In this document: one piece after another, positions 1-6,039 of the stretch
Numbering within the stretch: the first letter of the stretch is position 1
Layout of the letters: each line of letters starts with the position of its first letter
The notes under the pieces: model-generated
The model's database searches: none
What the model saw: the letters and a program-made list of their open reading frames with translations, nothing else
What the model was told of the DNA's origin: nothing
Position numbers and translations under genes: made by a program
Assembly: GCA_030695805.1 (NCBI GenBank)
Contig: JAUYPG010000073.1
Location: forward strand, 1 to 18,960
Source: Nanobdellota archaeon
GTDB lineage: Bacteria > Patescibacteriota > Minisyncoccia > UBA6257 > GWB1-50-10
Direction: 5' to 3'
DNA length: 18,960 nucleotides

Positions 1-60
1 ATTTTGAACATTTGGGTTTGGAATTTGTTTTTAATTTGTGATTTGTAATTTGGAATTTTA
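1..60. repeat. Right arm of an A/T-rich intergenic repeat, cut by the window edge
   Basis: The stretch is made of reiterated units such as AATTTGTAATTTGGAATTTT and runs directly into the rsmH start codon. The same units form the right arm of the inverted repeats before atpE and atpD, where a complementary left arm (AAATTCCAAAT, CACAAATTACAAAC) follows the upstream stop codon. Here the left arm would lie before base 1. No promoter or Shine-Dalgarno sequence is visible. Confidence 0.7.
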
Positions 61-960
61 ATGATGCTCATACCCGTTCTTTTGCAGGAAGTAATCGCGG
101 CTCTCGATCCAAAACCCGGTAATTTCATTATTGATGGAACAGTGGGCGAGGGAGGGCACGCGAAAGAAATCATAAAAAAGATCGAGCCCGGAGGAATACT
201 TTTAGGAATTGATTGGGACACAAGCCAGGCAGAACAAGCGGAAAAAAATATAATTGGCGTGGGGGTAAAGGTCGTTATCGCGCATGGAAACTATAAAGAT
301 ATAGAGAATATACAAAAAAGATATGGCCTGCAAAGGGCAGACGGACTTCTTCTCGATCTCGGATTTTCGTCGCGCCATCTCGAGTCGGGAAAAGGATTTA
401 GCTTCCAGAAAGACGAGCCGCTCGACATGCGCTATTCGGGTAATATCGTGATATCCGATATCACGAATATCGACGAGGGCAAGATGACGGCGGGAGCAGC
501 TTTGAATACTTTGTCGGAACAGGAGCTCGCGGACATATTTTGGAAATACGGCGAAGAAAGAGCATCGAGGAAGATCGCGAAAGCAATTGTTGAGGCGCGA
601 AAAAAATGCCGGATTGAAAGAACAAGCGATCTCGTTCGGATAATTGGAGAGCAAAAAAGAGGGAAGATTCATCCGGCGACAAGAACCTTTCAGGCCTTGC
701 GGATATACGTGAATAAAGAACTGGAGAATCTGGAAGATATTTTGAAAAAAATCCCCGCCATAGTAAAACCAGAAGGCCGGGTCGTCATGATATCCTTCCA
801 TTCGCTGGAAGACCGGATTATAAAACGATATTTCAAAACATACGAAGAAGAAGGCATCGGGAAAAGAATCAATAAAAAAGTGATAAGACCCTCGAGAGAA
901 GAAATACAAAGTAATCCAAGGAGCCGTTCGGCAAAGTTAAGATGTTTACAAATTGTATGA
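61..960 (+). CDS. rsmH: 16S rRNA (cytosine(1402)-N4)-methyltransferase RsmH
   Basis: This is an S-adenosylmethionine-dependent methyltransferase that N4-methylates C1402 in the decoding centre of 16S rRNA, and is usually the second gene of the division/cell-wall (dcw) cluster. Family hallmarks are the SAM-binding DGTVGEGGH (residues 25-33), LLLDLGFSSRHLE, GFSFQKDEPLDMR, ISFHSLEDRIIKRYF and the C-terminal NPRSRSAKLR. The 299-residue length is normal. The start may be 61 or the second ATG at 64; neither has a Shine-Dalgarno sequence and both abut an A/T-rich repeat arm. Odd feature: between PLDMR and the usual TAA..LNTLSE region lies an extra stretch, residues 126-138, of which 128-135 (NIVISDIT) are encoded by a palindrome found again at 17129-17161. 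It looks like an in-frame repeat insertion in a surface loop. The dcw gene order that follows supports the call. Confidence 0.97.
   Translation: MMLIPVLLQEVIAALDPKPGNFIIDGTVGEGGHAKEIIKKIEPGGILLGIDWDTSQAEQAEKNIIGVGVKVVIAHGNYKDIENIQKRYGLQRADGLLLDLGFSSRHLESGKGFSFQKDEPLDMRYSGNIVISDITNIDEGKMTAGAALNTLSEQELADIFWKYGEERASRKIAKAIVEARKKCRIERTSDLVRIIGEQKRGKIHPATRTFQALRIYVNKELENLEDILKKIPAIVKPEGRVVMISFHSLEDRIIKRYFKTYEEEGIGKRINKKVIRPSREEIQSNPRSRSAKLRCLQIV
441..470. repeat. Palindromic element inside rsmH
   Basis: Arms TCGTGATATC (446-455) and GATATCACGA (457-466) pair perfectly around a single C. The 26 bases 441-466 are identical to 17130-17155. The element is in frame in rsmH and encodes NIVISDIT at a point where family members normally have a short linker. 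It resembles in behaviour the in-frame Rickettsia palindromic elements, but no homology to them is claimed. Confidence 0.8.
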
Positions 961-1114
961 CCAACACGAATGACACGAATGTCGCACGAACAACACGAAC
1001 ACGTTATGAAGCCAACACGAATGACGTGAATAAAATACGAACAACGCGAACTATTCGTGTTGTTCGTATGAAGTTCGCATTGTTCGCATTGTTCGTATTG
1101 GACGCGATAAGCAT
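961..1114. repeat. Intergenic inverted repeat of ACGAA-type units
   Basis: The whole rsmH-ftsL gap consists of degenerate copies of AACACGAATG / ACGAACAAC in the left half and their complements (TTCGTGTTGTTCG, ATTGTTCGC) in the right half. The core hairpin has 16-nt arms at 1035-1050 and 1054-1069 with a 3-nt loop and one G-T wobble. Outer units (CCAACACGAA... and ...TTCGTATTGG) can extend it. There is no T-tract and no recognisable promoter. This sequence family is seen only once in the window. Confidence 0.8.
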
Positions 1115-1435
1115 ATGACTATAACAAAACCCGGAAACAAAATGCGCCACATGAAGTTTTTCTTGGTTCTCACACTCCTTGTCTCTCTGGGAGGCGGGGC
1201 GTACATATTCGAATATAATACGCTCGCCGCGAAAAGAGACGAGATACGGAAGATGAAAGAAGAGATTGTAAAGGCAAAGCTCAGTGAGGCCGATTTGAAG
1301 CACGTCGTATTCGAGAAAACGGACCTAAAAAAACTCGAGGAGACGGCGGTGCGTCACGCGCTTATTGTCGAGACAAGACCGAAGTATATATATGTCGGCG
1401 CGTCCGGCAAGAAAAGCGTGGTGCTCGCGGATTAG
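1115..1435 (+). CDS. FtsL-like small bitopic division protein
   Basis: A 106-residue protein with one predicted membrane helix (about residues 14-31, MKFFLVLTLLVSLGGGAYIF) followed by a charged, heptad-like helix (YNTLAAKRDEIRKMKEEIVKAK). This is the architecture of FtsL/DivIC-type proteins, which pair with a partner and activate the septal transpeptidase. Identification rests on architecture and on position between rsmH and the FtsI-type transpeptidase, where ftsL lies in the dcw cluster; the primary sequence of FtsL is poorly conserved. The tail after the coiled coil (ETRPKYIYVGASGKKSVVLAD) is unassigned. Alternative in-frame starts are 1142 and 1151, which would shorten the cytoplasmic tail. 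No Shine-Dalgarno sequence is seen before any of them. It ends 24 nt before the next gene. Confidence 0.7.
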   Translation: MTITKPGNKMRHMKFFLVLTLLVSLGGGAYIFEYNTLAAKRDEIRKMKEEIVKAKLSEADLKHVVFEKTDLKKLEETAVRHALIVETRPKYIYVGASGKKSVVLAD

Positions 1436-1459
1436 CCAGAGCATGCCCTATATTTCAAT

Positions 1460-3052
1460 ATGCAGAGATTCAGATTATTTCTCCTTCTTGGCGTCTTCCT
1501 CATTCTCTTTGGAATGCTCGGGGCGCAACTCTTTCGCTTGCAGGTTTCAAAAGAAGAATATTACGTGGAAAAAGCAAAGGCGCTTTCTCGAATAGGCGCG
1601 GAGGACTCTCTTCGGCGGGGAGAGATATTTATAACGGATAGAAACGATAATAAAATTCCGGTTGCTTTGAACAAGGACTTCCCAATGCTCTACGCCGTGC
1701 CAAAGGAGGTGAGGGACCCGGCGGAAACCTCTCTCGCGCTCGCGCCTATAATCGGATGGGAAAAAGAAGAACTGGAAAAAGCGCTGGGGAATTCGGACTC
1801 TCTTTTCCGGCTGATCGTGGAAAAAGCGGAAGAAGGTCTGCTGAAGGCGGTAGAGGAGAAAAATATCAAAGGCGTCTACAGAGGCGCGCGGCAGGCAAGG
1901 GTATATCCGTTTGAAGATCTCGCGTCGCACCTTTTAGGATTTGTGGGGGTGAATGAGAGCTATGACGCGCCTCGCGGGCTTTATGGAATAGAAAAAGCGC
2001 GTGAGAAGGGTCTCCAGAGGGGAGAGAGCGTGGGCCTTACGATTGACCGGAACATTCAGGCGCGTTCTGAAGAGATACTCGAGGGACTCGTGCGGAGGTT
2101 CGACGCGAAGAGCGGGACGATCATCGTGGAGGAGCCGAGCACCGGGAAAATTCTCGCGATGGCAAGCGAGCCGAAATTCGATCCGAATACCTACGGAAAA
2201 TTTCCGGTGGAAAACTTCATAAATCCCGCGACGCAGAGCATGTATGAACCGGGAAGCGTTATGAAGCCCCTTACCATGGCCGCGGGAATTGACACGGGAG
2301 TTATTACGCCGGAAACGACGTACTACGACTCGGGCAGTGTGACGATAAACGGAGAAATCATAAAAAACTGGGACCTGAAAGCGCACGGGAAGAGGAGTAT
2401 GAAAAATGTGATTGAACAATCTATAAACACCGGGGCCGTGTTCGCCGCCCAAAAAGTGGGAAGAAAAAATTTTGTGGAATACATGAAAAAATTCGGGTTC
2501 GGCAAGGCGACGGGGATTGACCTTCCGGACGAGGTCGCGGGAAGCATCCGGAATATTGAAAGAAAAGATACGCAGGATATAGATTTGGCATCGGCCTCGT
2601 TCGGTCAGGGAACCGCGGTAACCCCGATTCAGCTCATATCCGCCTTCGGAAGTATTGCGAGCGGCGGACGTCTCATGAGGCCGTATGTGAACGCGGCGCT
2701 AAAACCCCATGTTGTCCGGGAAGTCGTAAAAAAAGAGACCGCGGAAAAAGTGACGGACATGATGGAGTCGGCCGTGGAAAAGGCCTTTGTCGCGGCGCTC
2801 CCAAAGCACCGCATCGCCGGGAAAACCGGGACGGCCCAGATCGCGGATCTGGCGCAAGGCGGATACAGGGAAGCGTTCAACCATACGTACGTGGGATTCG
2901 GGCCGGTATCAAATCCGCGCTTTATCGCGCTTCTGAAGCTTGAAGAGCCGAACGCGGTGCTCGCGGGAGCGACGGTCGTGCCCGCCTTTCGGGAACTGGC
3001 AAGTTTTATCATAAGTTATTACAATATACCGCCGGATAAGAACATAGAGTAA
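1460..3052 (+). CDS. ftsI: Class B penicillin-binding protein / septal transpeptidase FtsI
   Basis: Transpeptidase that cross-links septal peptidoglycan, anchored in the membrane with its catalytic domain outside. The N-terminal anchor is residues 3-24 (RFRLFLLLGVFLILFGMLGAQL). A PBP-dimer-type region follows, then the penicillin-binding domain with all three active-site motifs: SVMK (Ser266-Lys269, the acylated serine), SIN (Ser321-Asn323) and KTGT (Lys455-Thr458, in GKTGTAQIA). The 530-residue length is normal for FtsI/PBP2, and no PASTA repeats follow. Its place after the FtsL-like gene in a dcw order favours FtsI over elongation PBP2. Upstream there is no Shine-Dalgarno sequence; a TATATT (1449-1454) lies 5 nt before the ATG and could be a weak -10 box, but no -35 was found. 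Confidence 0.93.
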   Translation: MQRFRLFLLLGVFLILFGMLGAQLFRLQVSKEEYYVEKAKALSRIGAEDSLRRGEIFITDRNDNKIPVALNKDFPMLYAVPKEVRDPAETSLALAPIIGWEKEELEKALGNSDSLFRLIVEKAEEGLLKAVEEKNIKGVYRGARQARVYPFEDLASHLLGFVGVNESYDAPRGLYGIEKAREKGLQRGESVGLTIDRNIQARSEEILEGLVRRFDAKSGTIIVEEPSTGKILAMASEPKFDPNTYGKFPVENFINPATQSMYEPGSVMKPLTMAAGIDTGVITPETTYYDSGSVTINGEIIKNWDLKAHGKRSMKNVIEQSINTGAVFAAQKVGRKNFVEYMKKFGFGKATGIDLPDEVAGSIRNIERKDTQDIDLASASFGQGTAVTPIQLISAFGSIASGGRLMRPYVNAALKPHVVREVVKKETAEKVTDMMESAVEKAFVAALPKHRIAGKTGTAQIADLAQGGYREAFNHTYVGFGPVSNPRFIALLKLEEPNAVLAGATVVPAFRELASFIISYYNIPPDKNIE

Positions 3053-3188
3053 ATTACTAATTACTAATTTCTAATTACTAATCAATGACCAAAGCACCAA
3101 TGTCCAATATCTGCGTTATGAGGCGTTTGGTCATTAGTCATTAGGTCATTGGGACTTGATTAGAAATTAGTAATTAGAAATTGTATCC
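3053..3188. repeat. Intergenic inverted repeat, AATTTCTAATTACT family (copy 1)
   Basis: The left arm 3059-3083 and right arm 3158-3182 pair at 22 of 25 positions and are built of AATTTCTAATTACTAAT units. Inside are a second tier (CAATGACCAAAG against TTTGGTCATTAG) and the segment AAAGCACCAATGTCCAA, which recurs at about 10811. The element fills the gap from the ftsI stop to 6 nt before the murF start. It lacks a T-tract, so it is not an obvious terminator. Confidence 0.85.
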
Positions 3189-4490
3189 ATGAAATCTCAC
3201 ATCCTCTCTCTTTTGGAAAAGCTATTAAAAATTCTGGCTCGTCTCACACTGAAGCGCTACAAGCCCGGCATTATCGGCATAACCGGCAATGTGGGAAAAA
3301 CGTCCGCCAAAGAAGCAATACGGGTGGTGCTTGAACGGGAGCGCCGAGTGAGGAGCGCGTCAAAAAATTTCAATAACGAGATCGGCCTTCCGCTTACGAT
3401 CTTGGGGGACTGGCAGGATGCGGGAGGGATTTTTTTCTGGGTAAGAGTCGTGGCAGGCGCCGTATGGAATCTGGTACAAAAAAATCCCTCGTACCCCGAA
3501 CTTTTGATACTGGAGTACGGGATTGATCATCCGGGAGACATGAAGCGTCTCCTCGAGATCGCTCGGCCCAACATCGGGGTGGTAACTCCCATAGGCGAGA
3601 TTCCCGTGCACGTGGAGTTTTTCGCGGGACGGGAGGGGCTCATCCGGGAAAAAACCCGTCTCGTAAAGGATTTGCCCGCGACTGGATTCGCGATTTTGAA
3701 CGCGGACAATGAGGCCTCGCGGAACATGAAGGGGGAGACGCGCGCGCACGCCATAACCTACGGATGGAGCGAGTCCGCGGATATACGGATACGAAGCATG
3801 GAGACGCGCATGGACGCGACTCCGCCCTGCATTACGTGTAAGTTGGAATATAATGGCAGTTTCGTGCCAGTGCGAATCGAAGAGGCCGTGGGGAGGGTCC
3901 ACGCCTACGCCGCGGCAGCCGGGGCGGCGGTGGGTATTTCTTTCGGGATAAACCTCGTGAAGATTTCAGAAAATCTTTCATATTACAAAAGTCCTCCGGG
4001 GCGTTTGAAAATAATTGAAGGAAGAGAAGGGAGCCGTATCATTGACGACACGTATAATTCATCTCCTCTCGCGTTCGAAGAGGCGCTGGATACCATGAGG
4101 GGGATAAAAGCGCGGAGAAAGATCGCGGTTTTGGGAGACATGCTTGAACTCGGACGCCATTCAATTGAGGCGCATGAGAACGCGGGGAAGATGGTCGCGG
4201 GAGAGGTGAAGATATTGATTACAGTAGGCGCGCGAGCGAAATTCATCGCCGAGGCGGCGAGAAACGCGGGGCTTTCGGAAAAGAGTATTATCGTGTCAAA
4301 GACAGTTGGGGAGGCCGGGGCCGCGTTGAAAAAAATCCTCCGGCCCGGAGACCTTGTTCTCATAAAGGGCTCGCAGGGCGTGAGGATGGAGCGAATCGTC
4401 TATGAAGTTATGGCAAATCCTGACAAGGCAAAAAAACTCTTGGTGCGCCAGGAGGAGCGCTGGCTTGAAAAACCCGGGTTGTATGATTGA
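3189..4490 (+). CDS. murF: MurF-like UDP-MurNAc-peptide ligase with no N-terminal domain
   Basis: ATP-dependent Mur ligase, most likely adding D-Ala-D-Ala to UDP-MurNAc-tripeptide in the cytoplasm. The P-loop GITGNVGKTS occupies residues 30-39 (Lys37). A central-domain acidic motif is ILEYGIDHPGDM, and the MurF signature DDTYNSSPLAFEEAL (from residue 286; family form D-x-Y-N-A-N-P) starts the C-terminal domain. Odd feature: canonical MurF carries about 75-80 residues of uridine-nucleotide-binding domain before the central domain, so its P-loop lies near residue 107; here only about 29 basic, helix-like residues precede it. A missed upstream start is unlikely because the upstream gap is a repeat. 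The 433-residue protein ends LEKPGLYD, and this end is duplicated at 5197-5226, beyond the toxin-antitoxin pair. Another Mur-ligase-like function is possible. Confidence 0.85.
   Translation: MKSHILSLLEKLLKILARLTLKRYKPGIIGITGNVGKTSAKEAIRVVLERERRVRSASKNFNNEIGLPLTILGDWQDAGGIFFWVRVVAGAVWNLVQKNPSYPELLILEYGIDHPGDMKRLLEIARPNIGVVTPIGEIPVHVEFFAGREGLIREKTRLVKDLPATGFAILNADNEASRNMKGETRAHAITYGWSESADIRIRSMETRMDATPPCITCKLEYNGSFVPVRIEEAVGRVHAYAAAAGAAVGISFGINLVKISENLSYYKSPPGRLKIIEGREGSRIIDDTYNSSPLAFEEALDTMRGIKARRKIAVLGDMLELGRHSIEAHENAGKMVAGEVKILITVGARAKFIAEAARNAGLSEKSIIVSKTVGEAGAALKKILRPGDLVLIKGSQGVRMERIVYEVMANPDKAKKLLVRQEERWLEKPGLYD
4458..4487 (+). repeat. Direct repeat, copy 1 (3' end of murF)
   Basis: Matches 5197-5226 at 27 of 30 positions, with core GGCTTGAAAAACCCGGG. 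It encodes the last residues of murF (RWLEKPGLYD). Together with copy 2 it brackets the toxin-antitoxin module with a period of 739 bp. Confidence 0.88.
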
Positions 4491-4497
4491 TGGGGGA

Positions 4498-4527
4498 TTG
4501 ACAATAATATCATAAATGATATATGAT
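4498..4527 (+). promoter_or_regulatory. Promoter of the toxin-antitoxin operon
   Basis: A perfect -35 TTGACA (4498-4503) is followed after 18 bp by TATGAT (4522-4527). Transcription would start near 4534. The -10 box overlaps the first possible toxin ATG at 4523, so that ATG cannot be translated from this promoter and the ATG at 4553 is favoured. Confidence 0.75.
4507..4522. promoter_or_regulatory. Candidate operator palindrome in the toxin-antitoxin promoter
   Basis: ATATCAT (4507-4513) and ATGATAT (4516-4522) are perfect inverted repeats around AA, lying in the -35/-10 spacer. HigA/XRE antitoxins typically repress their own operon through such sites. Function is inferred from position. Confidence 0.55.
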
Positions 4528-4552
4528 AAATAATAGAGATGAATACTCGGTC

Positions 4553-4894
4553 ATGTTTTATGAGAATGAGCATGGGAGAGTTCCGGTGAGGGAATTTTTG
4601 GAAAAACTTTCACTAAAGGAAAGAGCAAAAATTCTCAAATATATAGAATTTCTCCGGGAGCAAAATGGGATTCTTGATGAGCCATATTCCCGACATATAG
4701 CGGGAAAGATACGGGAACTGCGGGTGGATTTCGGCCGAGTAGGATATAGAATTTTCTACTTTCTGTTCATCAAAAAGAAAATCATATTACTGCACGCTTT
4801 TACGAAAAATACGGAAAAAACGCCGCCACAGGAAATACAAAAAGCTGAATACAATATGCGGCAAGTTATAGTAAATCAAAAAATGTATGAATAA
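4553..4894 (+). CDS. RelE/HigB-type toxin (phage Gp49-like family)
   Basis: 113 residues if started at 4553 (MFYENEHGRVPVREFLEKL); the frame is open back to an ATG at 4523, but that codon lies inside the predicted -10 box. The pattern PVREFLEKLSLKERAKILKYIEFL, then IRELRVDFGRVGYRIFYFL and ILLHAFTKNTEKTPPQEIQKA, is typical of Gp49-like HigB proteins. These are ribosome-dependent mRNA interferases of the RelE/ParE fold. The basic and aromatic residues in the RVGYRIFYF strand and the HAFTKNTEKTP segment are conserved family features. It overlaps the following antitoxin by 8 nt, the usual toxin-first HigBA order. Expected role is stabilisation or stress-induced growth arrest; which applies cannot be told from the sequence. 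Confidence 0.9.
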   Translation: MFYENEHGRVPVREFLEKLSLKERAKILKYIEFLREQNGILDEPYSRHIAGKIRELRVDFGRVGYRIFYFLFIKKKIILLHAFTKNTEKTPPQEIQKAEYNMRQVIVNQKMYE

Positions 4895-5183
4895 ACATCA
4901 CAAAAAAAACATTAATTTTCAGAAATACTTGGAACAGCAGTTAAAAAACCCCGAATTTAGGAAGCATTATGAGGAGTTCGGCAAACATCTCGAGATCGCT
5001 TATGAGATTCAGCGATTACGAAAAGAACAAGGGGTGTCGCAGGCCGTGCTCGCGCGAAAAATCGGAACGCAACAAAGTAATATCGCGCGAATGGAGGCGG
5101 GGGAACAGAATTTCACTACCGAAACACTGCGAAAGATTGCCAAGGCGCTTGACCGAGATTTGAAAATTGAATTTGTGAAATAA
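4887..5183 (+). CDS. XRE-family antitoxin (HigA-like)
   Basis: A 98-residue DNA-binding antitoxin. The helix-turn-helix occupies about residues 40-90 (RLRKEQGVSQAVLARKIG, then QQSNIARMEAGEQNFT and TLRKIAKALDRDL), a standard Cro/C1-type domain. The N-terminal 35 residues are charged and helical (QKYLEQQLKNPEFRKHYEEF) and could cover the toxin. The start ATG overlaps the toxin stop (8 nt shared), so translation is probably coupled. It is expected to bind the palindrome at 4507-4522 and repress the operon. Only 13 nt separate its stop from the second copy of the murF-end repeat. Confidence 0.92.
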   Translation: MNKHHKKNINFQKYLEQQLKNPEFRKHYEEFGKHLEIAYEIQRLRKEQGVSQAVLARKIGTQQSNIARMEAGEQNFTTETLRKIAKALDRDLKIEFVK

Positions 5184-5196
5184 CGTATGTAGAGTA

Positions 5197-5235
5197 CGCC
5201 GGCTTGAAAAACCCGGGCTTTATGATAGCGTATAA
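5197..5235 (+). pseudogene. Displaced 3' end of murF (direct repeat, copy 2)
   Basis: Bases 5197-5226 repeat 4458-4487. Read in the murF phase they give RRLEKPGLYD followed by SV and a TAA at 5233-5235. The only differences are W/R at the second residue and a synonymous Leu codon (TTG versus CTT), so the peptide LEKPGLYD is kept. This looks like the original murF terminus, displaced when the toxin-antitoxin module came in with its own copy. It lies 5 nt before the tRNA gene. Confidence 0.75.
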
Positions 5236-5240
5236 AAAAT

Positions 5241-5313
5241 GCTCCTATCGTCTAGTGGCCTAGGACGCTGCCCTCTCACGGCGGAAACCGGGGTTCGATT
5301 CCCCGTAGGAGCG
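5241..5313 (+). tRNA. tRNA-Glu, anticodon CTC
   Basis: A full cloverleaf: acceptor GCTCCTA (5241-5247) pairs with TAGGAGC (5306-5312); D-arm 5250-5266; anticodon stem CTGCC/GGCGG (5268-5272, 5280-5284) with loop CTCTCAC and anticodon CTC at 5275-5277; variable AAAC; T-stem CGGGG/CCCCG around TTCGATT. The discriminator is G5313. CCA is not encoded (CAA follows), so it must be added after transcription. CTC reads GAG, so a second tRNA-Glu(TTC) should exist elsewhere. Confidence 0.97.
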
Positions 5314-5326
5314 CAAAAGACAGGTC

Positions 5327-5355
5327 TTGGCAAAGGGGAAATCCCGTCATATAAT
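5327..5355 (+). promoter_or_regulatory. Promoter of the thermonuclease gene, leaderless
   Basis: TTGGCA (5327-5332), a 17-bp spacer and a perfect TATAAT (5350-5355). The ATG at 5362 is 6 nt beyond the -10 box, exactly where transcription should begin. Confidence 0.8.
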
Positions 5356-5361
5356 AACCTT

Positions 5362-5949
5362 ATGAAAACAATGTCTCTTGGAATGGCCCTCCTCCTTATA
5401 ATACTCGCCTTCGTGGGAGGAATTTTCGTGGGGTATCGCCTGCCGGAGCGGGGGGAGCCCCTTATCGCCTCTCTTATAGACGCGGGAGAAAAAGCAACAT
5501 CAACCCCCCAAAAAGAAATCCTCCCTCCGGGCGAGCCGGCAAAAGTAATCAAGGTGTTGGATGGAGACACCATTCTTATAGAAGGCGGGGAACAGGTGCG
5601 ATACATAGGAATTGACGCGCCGGAAAATACTCTGGAAAACACCTCGGTTTGTTATGCAAACGAATCAAAAGAAGCAAACAAAAAACTTGTGGAAGGCAAA
5701 ATCGTACGCCTTATCCGCGACACCAATAATCGCGACCCATTAAACCGCCTGCTCCGGTATGTGTATGTGGAAACCGCAGACGGCGCAGTTATGGTAAATG
5801 AAAGATTGGTAAAAGAAGGAGCCGCGAAAGCAACCCCATATCCTCCGGACGTAAAATTTGCAACGAGGTTTGCGACCATAGAAACTGAAGCAAAAATGAA
5901 AAAAACAGGCCTCTGGGCCGTCTGTGGAAACGAAGAAAATAGTAAGTAG
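5362..5949 (+). CDS. Membrane-anchored thermonuclease (SNase family)
   Basis: A 195-residue protein with an uncleaved signal-anchor or signal peptide (about residues 5-24, SLGMALLLIILAFVGGIFVG), a linker, and a staphylococcal-nuclease OB-fold domain from about residue 59. Catalytic and Ca2+-binding residues of the family are present: Asp67/Asp69 (VLDGDT), Arg80 and Asp85/Glu88 (VRYIGIDAPE), and Arg129 (NRLLRYVYV, equivalent to Arg87 of the S. aureus enzyme). It hydrolyses DNA and RNA outside the membrane, which suits a scavenging cell. The frame is open through the tRNA, but 5362 is chosen because the TATAAT ends 6 nt before it and no other ATG fits. It converges with sod across an inverted repeat. 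Confidence 0.93.
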   Translation: MKTMSLGMALLLIILAFVGGIFVGYRLPERGEPLIASLIDAGEKATSTPQKEILPPGEPAKVIKVLDGDTILIEGGEQVRYIGIDAPENTLENTSVCYANESKEANKKLVEGKIVRLIRDTNNRDPLNRLLRYVYVETADGAVMVNERLVKEGAAKATPYPPDVKFATRFATIETEAKMKKTGLWAVCGNEENSK

Positions 5950-6035
5950 AAAATAGAAAGTAGTATGGAAGGTAGAAATTAGATACAAATTTCTACTCTC
6001 TACTCTCTACTCTCTATACTATTTTCTATTTTCCA
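5949..6035. repeat. Inverted repeat with CTACTCT microsatellite between convergent genes
   Basis: The left arm 5949-5966 (GAAAATAGAAAGTAGTAT) pairs with 6016-6033 apart from one mismatch. Between them are three tandem CTACTCT heptamers (about 5993-6013). It lies between the stop codons of nuc and sod, so it may act as a bidirectional transcription barrier, though the T-tracts are interrupted. Confidence 0.65.
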
Positions 6036-6039
6036 ACAA

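Noticed and set aside
202..909. Long minus-strand open frame opposite rsmH
   Set aside because: It has no recognisable motif and lies wholly opposite a gene with strong family motifs; such frames are common opposite coding sequence.
961..1114. Possible CRISPR array in the repeated ACGAAC sequence
   Set aside because: Units are 9-10 nt, degenerate and mirrored; there are no 20-40 nt repeats with unique spacers and no cas genes.
3053..3188. Intergenic inverted repeats as rho-independent terminators
   Set aside because: They are A/T-rich, lack a T-tract after the stem, and lie inside operons whose genes must be transcribed together.
5239..5361. N-terminal extension of the thermonuclease reading frame through the tRNA gene
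   Set aside because: The bases form a complete tRNA-Glu, and a promoter plus ATG at 5362 give a normal protein with a signal anchor.
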